From NCBI RefSeq assembly GCF_000698145.1, contig NZ_BAXB01000006.1, positions 62,001 through 126,000 on the forward strand: a stretch of 64,000 nt of DNA. The letters run 5' to 3'. The stretch comes from Geomicrobium sp. JCM 19039 (GTDB lineage Bacteria; Bacillota; Bacilli; Bacillales; Marinococcaceae). The notes beneath the pieces are model-generated. The model saw only the letters and a program-made list of their open reading frames with translations, searched no databases and was not told where the DNA came from. Shown in pieces: positions 10,166 to 19,172 of the stretch (position 1 is the first letter of the stretch; the number at the start of each line of letters is the position of its first letter). The position numbers and the translations under genes were made by a program.

Positions 10166-11575
10166 ATGAAATTTCTAATCAATGGTGAATGGACAGGTGA
10201 CGAACTCGAACAAATCGAGGTCATCAATCCAGCAAATAATGAAGTTGTTGACACCGTTCCAAAAGGCGGTCAAAAAGAAGCGGAAGCAGTCGTGGATGCG
10301 GCAGCAAAAGCGTTACAACCGTGGAAGGCACTCACCGCAGAGGAGCGGTCAGCAAAGCTTGAGAAATGGCATGCGCTCATTGGTGACAATCACGAAGAAT
10401 TGGCAAGAACGATGACGAAAGAACAAGGCAAGCCGCTAAAAGAATCTAGAGGTGAGATTACGTACGCCAATTCGTTTATTAAATGGTATGCAGAAGAAGG
10501 CAAGAGAGTGTACGGGGAAACGATTCCCGCCTCTGCACCGAATAAACGAATTTTCGTGTCAAAACAGCCTGTTGGTGTTGTTGCCGTTATTACACCGTGG
10601 AATTTCCCGGCAGCGATGATTACGCGTAAGATTGCTCCAGCACTTGCCGTCGGCTGTACGGTTATTATTAAGCCTGCAACCGAAACGCCGCTGACGGCGT
10701 TGAAACTTGCGGCTTTAGCAGAAGAAGCAGGCATTCCTAAAGGTGTCGTCAATGTGATTACAGGAAAAGCGAGCGACATATCAAACGTATGGCAAAATGA
10801 TGATCGCGTGCGCAAATTGACGTTTACCGGTTCTACAGAAGTCGGACGAACGTTAATGGAGGGTGCAGCAAAGAACATTAAAAAGATCTCACTGGAGCTT
10901 GGCGGTCACGCGCCGATTGTCGTGCTCGAAGATGCTGATGTTGATAACGCTGTAGAGCAGGCCATTGCTTCAAAGTTCCGTAATGCTGGACAAACGTGTG
11001 TGTGCGCAAACCGCATTTATGTCGCGGAAGCCATTGAAGAAGAATTTGTGAAAAAAATGAAAGCTGGCGTAGAAAAGTTGAAAGTCGGCTACGGATTGGA
11101 CGACGGAGTTGACATCGGACCGATGATCAATGAAGAAGCGGTCGATAAAGTGATTGAGCATATTGAAGATGCGAAACAAAAAGGGGCAAACGTCGTTACG
11201 GGTGGAACGAAGAAGGACGGGCTCTACTTGATGCCTACCGTGGTTTCAGGTGTGACCGAAGAGATGGCGTGTATGAATGAAGAAACATTTGGGCCCCTCG
11301 CACCGATTTCCACATTTAAGACCGATGAAGAAGCAATACAACGTGCGAATGATACGATCTATGGTCTCGCTGCGTACTTGTTCACAAGTGACATCGCTAA
11401 AGCCGTGAGACTGACAGAAGAGCTAGAGTACGGCATTGTTGGATTGAATGACGGTGGCCCTTCAACTGCGCAAGCGCCATTTGGTGGTTGGAAGCAAAGT
11501 GGTATTGGCCGAGAAGGCGGCCACCACGGGATTGAAGAGTATCTTGAAACAAAGTATATCTCTTTAAAGCTATAA
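10166..11575 (+). CDS. NAD(P)-dependent aldehyde dehydrogenase, succinate-semialdehyde dehydrogenase-like
   Basis: Oxidises an aldehyde to the acid. 469 residues; N-terminal NPANNEVVDTVP, cofactor region TPWNFPAAMITRKIAPALAVG, FTGSTEVGR, catalytic Glu in LELGGHAP (~244) and catalytic Cys278 in NAGQTCVCANR, C-terminal PFGGWKQSGIGREGG. The pattern is closest to GabD/SSADH, but the substrate cannot be fixed from sequence. GCGAGGGGCAACGGT before ATG. It stands as a single gene with its own terminator, inserted between purA and walR relative to B. subtilis. A symmetric CAGAA-TG-TTCTG near 10040 upstream could be an operator. Confidence 0.85.
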   Translation: MKFLINGEWTGDELEQIEVINPANNEVVDTVPKGGQKEAEAVVDAAAKALQPWKALTAEERSAKLEKWHALIGDNHEELARTMTKEQGKPLKESRGEITYANSFIKWYAEEGKRVYGETIPASAPNKRIFVSKQPVGVVAVITPWNFPAAMITRKIAPALAVGCTVIIKPATETPLTALKLAALAEEAGIPKGVVNVITGKASDISNVWQNDDRVRKLTFTGSTEVGRTLMEGAAKNIKKISLELGGHAPIVVLEDADVDNAVEQAIASKFRNAGQTCVCANRIYVAEAIEEEFVKKMKAGVEKLKVGYGLDDGVDIGPMINEEAVDKVIEHIEDAKQKGANVVTGGTKKDGLYLMPTVVSGVTEEMACMNEETFGPLAPISTFKTDEEAIQRANDTIYGLAAYLFTSDIAKAVRLTEELEYGIVGLNDGGPSTAQAPFGGWKQSGIGREGGHHGIEEYLETKYISLKL

Positions 11576-11613
11576 GTAGGGCTTCTTTATAGACAGGTAG
11601 TAGAGACTTCGAC

Positions 11614-11648
11614 ACGGATGCCGACAAGCTGTTTCGGCATCCGTTTTA
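11614..11648 (+). terminator. Terminator after the aldehyde dehydrogenase gene
   Basis: Perfect 11-bp stem ACGGATGCCGA / TCGGCATCCGT with a 9-base loop, then TTTATC. Confidence 0.85.
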
Positions 11649-11776
11649 TCATGTCAGAGCGAAGTTGCGTTCACTCATAACCGGCATCATTGTTGTGTCC
11701 ATCAAAAGAAGCAGATTTATATCGAACGTTCATACTATCGTTTTGCTTGCAAGCGGACGAACGGCTATGAAGACAT

Positions 11777-11805
11777 TTAGGGGAGCATGTGTGAGCCTCC
11801 CCTAA
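11777..11805 (-). terminator. Likely terminator of the GNAT gene
   Basis: Inverted repeat TTAGGGGAG / CTCCCCTAA with an 11-base loop, 4 bases beyond the stop codon of the minus-strand gene. The T tract on that side is weak. Confidence 0.5.
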
Positions 11806-11809
11806 CGCC

Positions 11810-12328
11810 TTACATTCCAACAGCGTCTGCTTGTCCGAGCGTTTTCTCGTAGTATACAAACGGTTCGCTCCGAGTTGCCGTGAGCAATTTGCCAACGTTT
11901 GTATAGCCGAGCTTATTAAATAATCGCATAGCTTTCGTGTTTAAGGAGTACGTATCGACTTTTATCGAAGTGTGCCCTCGCTCGAGCGCGACGTGTTCAG
12001 CATAAGTAAATAGTGCAGCAGCCACCCCGCGATTTCTCGTATCTGGATTCACTGCGAGTCGGTGCAGCGTGATGGCATCTTTATGAAGATCGGTCCATGT
12101 GAGCTCATCGTACTCAGTGGCAAATGCTTGATTTATGACGATAAATCCTTCAATTCGCTCTTCAACAAATACATAGAGTTCTTGATTGGTAATATCAGTG
12201 GCAAAGTGTTTTAACGTTGGGTATTGATCGTTCCACTGGTCACTACCCTCGTCGTTCATTTGTGTAACGGCTCGTTTGGCAATCGATACAATGCCAGAAA
12301 GGTCTTCCATTTGTGCTAAGCGAATCAT
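11810..12328 (-). CDS. GNAT family N-acetyltransferase
   Basis: Predicted acetyl-CoA-dependent acetyltransferase of 172 residues. The acetyl-CoA pyrophosphate loop appears as VNPDTRNRGVAAALFTYAEHVA (~100-121), with the preceding beta strand LHRLAV; the C-terminal part KVDTYSLNTKAMRLFNKLGYTNVG is typical of motif B. The start is ATG 12328 (MIRLAQMEDL) because AGGAGGAC precedes it; the frame runs 25 codons further upstream without signal. Substrate unknown. Divergent from the ArsR-type/MFS pair, with about 140 bases between. Confidence 0.85.
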   Translation of the reverse strand: MIRLAQMEDLSGIVSIAKRAVTQMNDEGSDQWNDQYPTLKHFATDITNQELYVFVEERIEGFIVINQAFATEYDELTWTDLHKDAITLHRLAVNPDTRNRGVAAALFTYAEHVALERGHTSIKVDTYSLNTKAMRLFNKLGYTNVGKLLTATRSEPFVYYEKTLGQADAVGM

Positions 12329-12470
12329 ATGTCGTCCTCCTGTTCTGCACGTATCATTATAACGCGAGTAGTACAGATGAATTTTCTGAAAACATCTTGA
12401 CAACGTATTTTTCGATCGTATACAATACAGTCAAATAAAGTTGACGGAGTGAGAAAGGCATGATGAGTAA

Positions 12471-12932
12471 ATGAAAGATGTGTTCATAATGACGAAGTAC
12501 GCACAATTAAAAGCTGTGAGCGATCCGTTTCGAGGACATCTACTCACGCACTTTGGCATCGAACCGATTACCGGACAACAGCTTGCAGAAAAATTGGATC
12601 TGTCTCGATCAAAGATTCACTATCATCTGAACGAACTTGAGAAAAATGGCATTATCCATATTGTGAAACGGGAAGAGAAAAACGGGATTTTACAAAAATT
12701 CTATCAGCCCGTGGCCAGTTCCTTTCTCGTTGATGAACAATTGCTCAATTTTGTTGAAGGCTCAGGTGGTGAAAAGAGTGGGTTTAAAAGCGCATCGTTT
12801 CGCGGAGATGATGAAGCCCGTCAAAAGTTTCTTACTCACGTATCCGACGCCATTGACGAAGGCCGCAAGCGATATGCCAAAGATGAAGGTGAAACGTTTA
12901 CGATTAGCATGAGCTGGACACCGAAAAGCTAA
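12471..12932 (+). CDS. ArsR-type helix-turn-helix transcriptional regulator
   Basis: 153-residue regulator. The winged helix spans ~10-85: KAVSDPFRGHLLTHFGIEPITGQQLAEKLDLSRSKIHYHLNELEKNGII, with LSRSKIHYHLNEL as recognition helix. No Cys pair for metal sensing is seen. The C-terminal half is charged and has no known fold signature. ATG 12471 has a weak ribosome binding site (AAAGG), and ATG 12489 is an alternative. It lies just before an MFS transporter on the same strand, so it most likely controls that gene. Confidence 0.8.
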   Translation: MKDVFIMTKYAQLKAVSDPFRGHLLTHFGIEPITGQQLAEKLDLSRSKIHYHLNELEKNGIIHIVKREEKNGILQKFYQPVASSFLVDEQLLNFVEGSGGEKSGFKSASFRGDDEARQKFLTHVSDAIDEGRKRYAKDEGETFTISMSWTPKS

Positions 12933-13027
12933 ACCGTCTATGTCTTTACAGCCATAGACGTTCATTTTACCCGAACGGTCAATTATTTTTGACGAAATAA
13001 ATTCAATCACTCAGGAGGTTTTTTCAT

Positions 13028-14284
13028 ATGAAGCAAATTCTGAAAAATTTTAACTTTGTTATTTTGTTACTTGGTCGAAGTTTATCAAACGTCGGAAGCA
13101 GTTTGTACTCGGTCGCGGCGATGTGGCTCGTTTACGAACTTGGCGGATCATCCTTCTATACGGGATTGGCGCTTTTCTTGACACAAATGCCTGCGATTTT
13201 GCAAATTCTGCTTGGACCGATGATTGATCGATTTCACGTGAAACGTCTGCTCGTAGGCACACAAATGCTTCAAGTCGTGTTACTGCTCATCGTTCCTGTG
13301 GCACATGCTTTTGGCATTCTTACGATCGCTGTTGTTCTAACGGTCATGCCTGTTGTTTCACTTTGCAATCAATTTTTGTACCCTACGCAGCTCTCATTAT
13401 TGCCAAAAATTTTGAAAAAAGAGCAGTTGACCAAAGGAAATTCATTATTTGCGGTTGCTTATCAAGGGACCGATGCCCTCTTTAATGCGATTGCCGGTTT
13501 GTTGCTTGCAGTTGTTGGAGCGATTGCAATTTTCTACATAAATAGTCTTACATTTCTGTTATCTGCAGCGTTACTTATGCTGCTTCGCATCCCTTTCACA
13601 AAAATGGCAAGGCAACATTCAGAAAAACCATCGGCACGAGCGATGGTCACTGACTACATCGGCCAATTAAAAGAAGGCATCAACGTTTTAATGCACCCAT
13701 TTTTCAGGAATTTACTCGGCGGGGTTGTGTTCGTCAATCTAGCAGGAGCGGGCATGTTTGCCGTTCTCCCTGCTTTCAGTGCCGCACATGGTGGACCAGA
13801 ATATTACGGGTTATTTTTATCAGCTGCCGGAATTGGCGTCATTGTCGGAGCCGCACTCGTATCGGTGTTAAAGCTCGACCGCATTAAAGTAGGGCGGTTG
13901 TATGCCGGAGTGATTTCGATTAATGGCGTTTGCATGGTCGTGCTCACAATGATTCCAAACCCATGGGTATCGATACTTCTCTTCGGCTTGTCTTGGTTGC
14001 CTGCCGGCATTATTAATGTCAGTTCACAAGTCATTATCCAATCGGCGATACCGAGTCATTTGCTTGGTCGCGTAATGGCTGCTGTCATGGGAATATCTGC
14101 GGGAATAGCTCCAGTAGGGGCATTGCTCGGTGGTTCTGTCGGAGCAATTCTCACAAGCGATGCAGTCATTCTAATTAGTGGGATCATCATGTTAATTGTG
14201 GCGGTTATTTGGACGTTTAATCGCACAATGAAAAAAATCCCTGCAGTGAAAGACTTAACTCCAGAAACATTTCAACTCGGATAG
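13028..14284 (+). CDS. MFS transporter, putative drug exporter
   Basis: 418 residues with about 12 membrane helices; a typical MFS start (FVILLLGRSLSNVGSSLYSVAAMWLVYEL), motif-A-like loop GPMIDRFHVKRLLVGTQ between helices 2 and 3, and a cytosolic loop (~185-215) between the two six-helix halves. It resembles the MFS_3 (macrolide-exporter-like) group. Strong ribosome binding site CAGGAGG. Paired with the upstream ArsR-type regulator. A parS-like site lies inside the coding sequence at 13230. Confidence 0.85.
   Translation: MKQILKNFNFVILLLGRSLSNVGSSLYSVAAMWLVYELGGSSFYTGLALFLTQMPAILQILLGPMIDRFHVKRLLVGTQMLQVVLLLIVPVAHAFGILTIAVVLTVMPVVSLCNQFLYPTQLSLLPKILKKEQLTKGNSLFAVAYQGTDALFNAIAGLLLAVVGAIAIFYINSLTFLLSAALLMLLRIPFTKMARQHSEKPSARAMVTDYIGQLKEGINVLMHPFFRNLLGGVVFVNLAGAGMFAVLPAFSAAHGGPEYYGLFLSAAGIGVIVGAALVSVLKLDRIKVGRLYAGVISINGVCMVVLTMIPNPWVSILLFGLSWLPAGIINVSSQVIIQSAIPSHLLGRVMAAVMGISAGIAPVGALLGGSVGAILTSDAVILISGIIMLIVAVIWTFNRTMKKIPAVKDLTPETFQLG
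13230..13245. promoter_or_regulatory. parS-like site inside the MFS gene
   Basis: The core TTTCACGTGAAAC (13232-13244) is identical to the inner 13 bases of the Bacillus parS consensus TGTTTCACGTGAAACA; the three outer positions differ. B. subtilis parS sites often lie inside genes near oriC and vary at the ends. The ParB partition protein would bind here. Confidence 0.6.
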
Positions 14285-14442
14285 AAACCGATGCGGCGGG
14301 CATAATGATAATGTTCACCTCCCATTCAAATAAGAAGTCGATGAAGGGGCGAGTGAAACGCCAATTTATGATAGAATGAAGAGGTTGTTTCTCGCACCTT
14401 CGAGGTCGATCATTGATTTCCTGCACAAACTTAAAAAAACCG

Positions 14443-14471
14443 TTGCAAAACAGAAATAGACATGCTAAGAT
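14443..14471 (+). promoter_or_regulatory. Putative sigma-A promoter of the tRNA cluster
   Basis: TTGCAA (14443-14448), a 17-base spacer, then TAAGAT (14466-14471) preceded by TGC; the first tRNA starts 27 bases after the -10 box. The stretch from the MFS stop to here holds no gene. Confidence 0.65.
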
Positions 14472-14497
14472 AAATCTTGTCTTTCGATAAGAAACGA

Positions 14498-14573
14498 GAG
14501 CCATTAGCTCAGCTGGTAGAGCATCTGACTTTTAATCAGAGGGTCGGAGGTTCGAGTCCTCCATGGCTCACCA
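14498..14573 (+). tRNA. tRNA-Lys (anticodon TTT)
   Basis: 76 bases including an encoded CCA. Acceptor arms GAGCCAT / ATGGCTC pair fully with discriminator A; the anticodon loop is ACTTTTAAT with TTT; the T arm is GGAGG-TTCGAGT-CCTCC. First of three tRNAs. Confidence 0.97.
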
Positions 14574-14603
14574 TTTACATATTGCCAACTTCATCTTACA
14601 ATA

Positions 14604-14918
14604 GAGTAAGCGTACTTTGTACGTAACTCGAAATAAGAACGTAGTGGTTGAAGAATTCGCCGCTTATTTTTCAAAACAAGTAGTATTTAAAAGAAGCAAG
14701 GAGTTCGCGGAAGCAACTGACTGAACAAGTGAGTGTACAACGTACGCGACTCGAGTGAAGGAAGGAAGCTGACAAAGAAATCCGCCGCTTTATACTCGAT
14801 TTTGAAAAGGAAGCAAGAAGGTCGAGGAAATGATTGAGCGAGTGAGTGAGCGTACACCGTACGTGACTCGAACGAACGAAAGAAATTGACGAAGAGATTC
14901 GCCGCTTATTTTTCAAAA
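14604..14918 (+). repeat. Three degenerate repeats in the tRNA-Lys/tRNA-Asp spacer
   Basis: Units at about 14604-14676, 14695-14810 and 14811-14918 share the order: GAGTGAGCGTAC, short loop, GTACGTGACTCGA, an A/G-rich stretch, then GCCGCTTATTTTTCAAAA. The small hairpin CGTAC-NNN-GTACG is kept in all three while its loop changes (TTT, AAC, ACC). The longer units 2 and 3 align over about 105 bases. The minus-strand frame through this stretch is internally repetitive only because of these units and is not a gene. Confidence 0.75.
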
Positions 14919-14921
14919 TAG

Positions 14922-14997
14922 GGGCCTGTGGTGTAGCGGTTAACATGCCTGCCTGTCACGCAGGAGATCGCGGGTTCGATTCCCGTCAGGCCCGCCA
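14922..14997 (+). tRNA. tRNA-Asp (anticodon GTC)
   Basis: 76 bases with encoded CCA. Acceptor GGGCCTG / CAGGCCC, discriminator G; anticodon stem CTGCC / CGCAG flanking loop TGTCA... with GTC; T arm GCGGG-TTCGATT-CCCGT. Confidence 0.95.
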
Positions 14998-15006
14998 TTT
15001 ATAATT

Positions 15007-15082
15007 GGCTCGATAGCTCAGTCGGTAGAGCAGTAGACTGAAAATCTACGTGTCGGCGGTTCGATTCCGTCTCGAGCCACCA
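15007..15082 (+). tRNA. tRNA-Phe (anticodon GAA)
   Basis: 76 bases with encoded CCA. Acceptor GGCTCGA / TCGAGCC, discriminator A; anticodon stem GTAGA / TCTAC with loop CTGAAAA; T loop TTCGATT. It lies 9 bases after tRNA-Asp and is followed by a terminator. Confidence 0.95.
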
Positions 15083-15150
15083 TTTGATTGTCTGTCATTC
15101 GTATATTCAATCAAATCACTTACGACATTTATGAAACAGCGTTAAGCTAG

Positions 15151-15179
15151 ACCCTGAATCTTATGATTCAGGGTTTTTT
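15151..15179 (+). terminator. Terminator of the tRNA cluster
   Basis: Perfect 10-bp stem ACCCTGAATC / GATTCAGGGT with loop TTAT, followed by TTTTT. Confidence 0.9.
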
Positions 15180-15290
15180 ATCGGGGATTTGGATGGCTGT
15201 GTTACAATAGAGACGGACAAATAAGTAGACAAGCGTTCATATAAATGGGGCTCCAATAAACAAATCTACGAGAATCGGGGAGATTGTGAC

Positions 15291-15995
15291 ATGAACGAAA
15301 AAATACTCGTGGTTGATGATGAAAAACCAATTGCAGATATACTAGAGTTTTCCTTAAAGAAAGAAGGTTTTGAAGTAGAGGTTGCGTATGATGGTGATGA
15401 GGCTGTGGAGAAGGTCGAAACTTTCCAGCCTGATCTCATTCTCCTTGATATTATGTTGCCGAATCGCGATGGCATGGAAGTGTGTCGAGAAGTACGGAAG
15501 AACTATGACATGCCAATTATTATGCTGACAGCGAAGGACTCAGAAATAGATAAGGTGTTAGGTTTAGAGCTAGGCGCCGATGATTATGTAACAAAGCCAT
15601 TTAGCACGAGGGAACTGTTGGCCCGTGTGAAAGCGAACATTCGCCGTTTGCAAGTTGCGCCTGCGCAAGATAAGCAAAAGAGCGGGGAAATGGAAATCGG
15701 CGGACTTACGATTGACCCAGAAGCGTATCTCGTTCGAAAGCGCGGTGAGCCAATCGAGCTTACGCACCGAGAGTTTGAGCTTATCCATTACTTGGCCCGT
15801 CATATTGGACAAGTGATGACCCGGGAACATTTACTACAGTCGGTGTGGGGATATGACTACTTTGGGGATGTACGTACCGTCGATGTGACGGTGCGGAGGT
15901 TACGTGAAAAGGTTGAAGACAACCCGAGCTACCCCATTTGGATTATTACACGCCGGGGTGTAGGTTATTATTTGCGTCATCCTGAACAGGAGTAA
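15291..15995 (+). CDS. walR: Essential two-component response regulator WalR (YycF)
   Basis: Master regulator of cell-wall hydrolase genes in Firmicutes. 234 residues: receiver domain (1-~120) with acidic pocket DD (9-10), phospho-acceptor Asp53 in [11 protein letters not shown], and Lys in TKPFSTREL; OmpR-type winged helix (~132-232) with [26 protein letters not shown] and [17 protein letters not shown] after GGGGAGATTGTGAC. First gene of the conserved walR-walK-walH-walI-walJ-htrA cluster; walK follows after 6 bases. Confidence 0.98.
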   Translation: MNEKILVVDDEKPIADILEFSLKKEGFEVEVAYDGDEAVEKVETFQPDLILLDIMLPNRDGMEVCREVRKNYDMPIIMLTAKDSEIDKVLGLELGADDYVTKPFSTRELLARVKANIRRLQVAPAQDKQKSGEMEIGGLTIDPEAYLVRKRGEPIELTHREFELIHYLARHIGQVMTREHLLQSVWGYDYFGDVRTVDVTVRRLREKVEDNPSYPIWIITRRGVGYYLRHPEQE

Positions 15996-16001
15996 TGCTG
16001 C

Positions 16002-17843
16002 ATGGAGAAAATCCTTAACTTCTTTAAGTCTTTCCAATTTAAGTTAATTGCGATTTATGTGCTTTTGCTGCTCATTGCGACGCAAATTATCGGTGCGACG
16101 TTTATGACCTCTCTAGAAAGCCAAACGATCCAAAACTATAACGACTACCTCGACGATCGGGGTAGTCTGCTTGCGAATAACGCGGCGGAGATTATGACGG
16201 AAAATCGCTCCGATGATGATGAAGTCGATCCTCAAACCCAAGTGCGCCAAGAAATGAATGAACAAGTTGATCTATTGTTTGGGGATCCGAATGAGCATGT
16301 AGAAGTGGTGGATAGCAATGCGACGATCATTACTTCAGCGGCACAATCGTTGGTTGGGCAACGGAATACTGACATACAAATTTCAAGAGCATTGTTTGGG
16401 CATGAGCAACAAGCTGAAACATATATGAATCCTGATACCGGGGATCGTACGCGCGTCATTATAGAAAAAATCGAAGGCAACAACGATCAAATTATCGGGG
16501 TTGTCCAAATTCGTGCGTCGCTAGAAGACTCGTATGAACAGGTGACTGAAATCAATGCGATTTTTACGTGGAGTGCGGTCATTGCCCTAGTGATTACGGC
16601 CATTATCGGTATCGTTCTTTCGCGAACGATTACGCGACCGGTATTAGATATGCAAAAACAAGCGAAACGAATGAGTGACGGCGATTTTAGCCGACAAGTT
16701 CGTGTGTACGGTAGTGATGAAATTGGACAGTTGGCGACGTCGTTTAATACGCTAACGCTTAGTTTGAAAGAAGCGAATGCAACAACTGAAGGTGAACGTC
16801 GGAAGTTAAGCTCTGTACTTTCGCACATGACGGATGGGGTTATTGCTACAGATGAGTTAGGGAGAATCATTCTTTTGAATCGGCAAGCTGAAATTCTTCT
16901 GTCTATGTCTAGTGACGAAGCGATGGGTCAACTGCTACCCGACTTGTTACAACTATCGGATCAAGTAACCCCGAGTAAGCTCTATGATTATTCGGATTCC
17001 ATGATTCTTGATTTTAGTGATGAAAAAAGCACATATTTGTTGGAAGCGAACTTCAGCGTGATTCGTCATGAAGACGGACCGATAACCGGGCTTATTACCG
17101 TTCTTCATGATGTGACTGAACAAGAGAAGATTGCGAGTGAGCGTCGTGAGTTTGTTTCCAATGTGTCTCATGAGTTAAGAACACCACTCACGACACTAAA
17201 GAGTTATATGGAAGCATTAGAAGATGGTGCACTGGAAGATCCTGAGCTTGCGCCACGCTTCTTAGGTGTTGCCCAAACGGAAACGGAGCGGATGATTCGC
17301 CTCGTAAATGACTTGTTACAGCTTTCGAAAATGGATCGTGATGATATACACCTTAATAAATACGACTATAACCTTATCGCTTGGCTCCATGAAGTGTTGG
17401 ACCGATTTGACATGATGGTTAAAGACAAAAACATTGGGTTCGAGCGCCAACTCCCACCTTATCCAGTTCGAATTCAAATCGATCGTGACAAAATGACACA
17501 AGTGATTGATAACATTATTTCCAATGCGATTAAATACTCCCCTGATGGTGGGACGATTACGGTCGGTACAGACCTGCAAGAAGAAGGGGCTGTTATCTAC
17601 GTACAAGACGAAGGAATGGGCATACCAAGAGAGAATTTACACAAGATTTTTCAGCGTTTTTATCGAGTTGACAAAGCCCGTGCTCGTAACTTGGGTGGAA
17701 CAGGTCTTGGGCTTGCGATTGCCAAGGAAATGGTAGAAGCTCACGGTGGAACGATTGCTGTGAGTAGTGAATGGAAAAAAGGAACGACGATTACCATTCG
17801 TTTACCATATACAACGTTCAGTGAAGGCGGGTGGAGCTCGTGA
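16002..17843 (+). CDS. walK: Two-component sensor histidine kinase WalK (YycG)
   Basis: Membrane kinase that phosphorylates WalR. 613 residues: TM1 (~12-33), extracellular sensor domain (~34-183), TM2 (~184-206), HAMP (~207-258), PAS (~265-370), HisKA with His390 in NVSHELRTPLTTL, and HATPase with N box (IDNIISNAIKYSPDGG), G1 (VQDEGMGIP), F box and G2 (GGTGLGLAIAKEMV). All catalytic motifs intact. The walH start codon overlaps its stop. Confidence 0.98.
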   Translation: MEKILNFFKSFQFKLIAIYVLLLLIATQIIGATFMTSLESQTIQNYNDYLDDRGSLLANNAAEIMTENRSDDDEVDPQTQVRQEMNEQVDLLFGDPNEHVEVVDSNATIITSAAQSLVGQRNTDIQISRALFGHEQQAETYMNPDTGDRTRVIIEKIEGNNDQIIGVVQIRASLEDSYEQVTEINAIFTWSAVIALVITAIIGIVLSRTITRPVLDMQKQAKRMSDGDFSRQVRVYGSDEIGQLATSFNTLTLSLKEANATTEGERRKLSSVLSHMTDGVIATDELGRIILLNRQAEILLSMSSDEAMGQLLPDLLQLSDQVTPSKLYDYSDSMILDFSDEKSTYLLEANFSVIRHEDGPITGLITVLHDVTEQEKIASERREFVSNVSHELRTPLTTLKSYMEALEDGALEDPELAPRFLGVAQTETERMIRLVNDLLQLSKMDRDDIHLNKYDYNLIAWLHEVLDRFDMMVKDKNIGFERQLPPYPVRIQIDRDKMTQVIDNIISNAIKYSPDGGTITVGTDLQEEGAVIYVQDEGMGIPRENLHKIFQRFYRVDKARARNLGGTGLGLAIAKEMVEAHGGTIAVSSEWKKGTTITIRLPYTTFSEGGWSS

Positions 17844-19172
17844 CAGAACGAATTAAGTCAGGGGTGCTGATTGTTCTCATCCTCTCCAGTTTATTGCTTA
17901 CTTGGCAACTATGGACGTATCAACCGAACCTAGAAGTCTTGATGAAGGAGGATATACAACAGAGAGTATCGGTGAAACAGCTGCAACCGATGACATCATT
18001 AAGCCAGCAAACATTATTTACCATGTCGAAGACGAACGATTTATGACGTATGGAAATAACAGTATAGAAACGGAGAGGCTTCTCGATGACTTGAACAGTC
18101 ATGGCCAATCAGATTTTGAAGTTATTGAGAACCCGAATTCTTCTTTGGATTTGTATCCGGACACAGATTTTATTGAACTGAGCTTTCCAACTGGAATCCC
18201 ACCTGAATTGGTCCAACAGCTCCTCAATGAAGATTCAGAGCTGTTAATGGATACCGAGACCTCTTTTGAACGAATTATTCTCTATGAAAATCAAGAAGAT
18301 ACCGTCATTCGTTATCTCTCCTTTGATGGCGAAGAATCTGTGGAAGCTCGGGTGAACATTAACCCATCAGTATTTCGAAGCAACTATTTATACAACTATG
18401 AGGTGGATAATGTGTACCCGGTATACAGTGAACTGGCTGGAGGCACGGGGGGCGCTTAGATAAGCCTCTTTATTTACCGATCGAACCTGTATATTATACG
18501 AACAGAAGTTATGAAATTGAGACCTCAGACTACATTTCGCCAGCTGCTTTTGAGCCGTTATTGTTCGATGAAGAGCCGATTCCAGTATCCGAACAGAGCA
18601 TTTACATTGGCAGTTCTCAACAAATGACAGTGAGCAGCAACAACGACTTTTTGGAGTTTACAGATGTGACGGTGCCTGTCACCCAATCGGAAAACCCTGA
18701 CCAAATTGTCCAGGATGCGATTAATTACGTAAACTTGCACGGAGGATTCACAGAAAAATATCAGCTTTACGGGTATGGGTCTGACCGCACAAATGTAGAG
18801 GAAGATGAGTATGCTCGTTTCCGCCTCGTCGAAGACGGAGTGCCGGTATTGGATTCTTCAAATGACGGCTATATCAATGTGACGAGAAGTTACAATGAAG
18901 TCATATCCAATTATACGAGGCCTTTGTATACACTCGGAAGGTTTCAAAGTGAGCTTGCTTCGTCTGAGCAATTGCCACACGGTGAAAGAGTTTGGGAGAG
19001 TATAGGCGAAGACCGAGAAGAAATTACGGACGTTCGTGTCGGGTATACAATTCATCGAGAGCAAGGCATTACCGAGACGATCAGTTTCGAGCCTGAATGG
19101 TATGTTCTGTTAAACAATGTTTGGCAGCCAATCGACTTTGGTTCGGAGGAGGATTCATATGGATTGGAGTAG
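17840..19172 (+). CDS. walH: WalK regulator WalH/YycH (frameshifted twice)
   Basis: Membrane-anchored extracytoplasmic protein that, with WalI, modulates WalK. GTG 17840 overlaps the walK stop, with GGTGGAG upstream. One N-terminal helix (VLIVLILSSLLLTWQLWTY) is followed by a large external domain. The frame breaks near 17938 (GTCTT needs CC) and near 18455 (GGCGCTT needs CC); repair gives a continuous protein of about 444 residues, including IIKPANIIYHVEDE and ALDKPLYLPIEPV, close to the family length of about 455. Both breaks are single missing bases, so a working gene is likely. Confidence 0.85.

Noticed and set aside
14671-14946. 91-residue minus-strand frame with an internal repeat
   Set aside because: It runs across the tRNA spacer repeats and into tRNA-Asp; the repetition comes from the DNA repeats, with no ribosome binding site.
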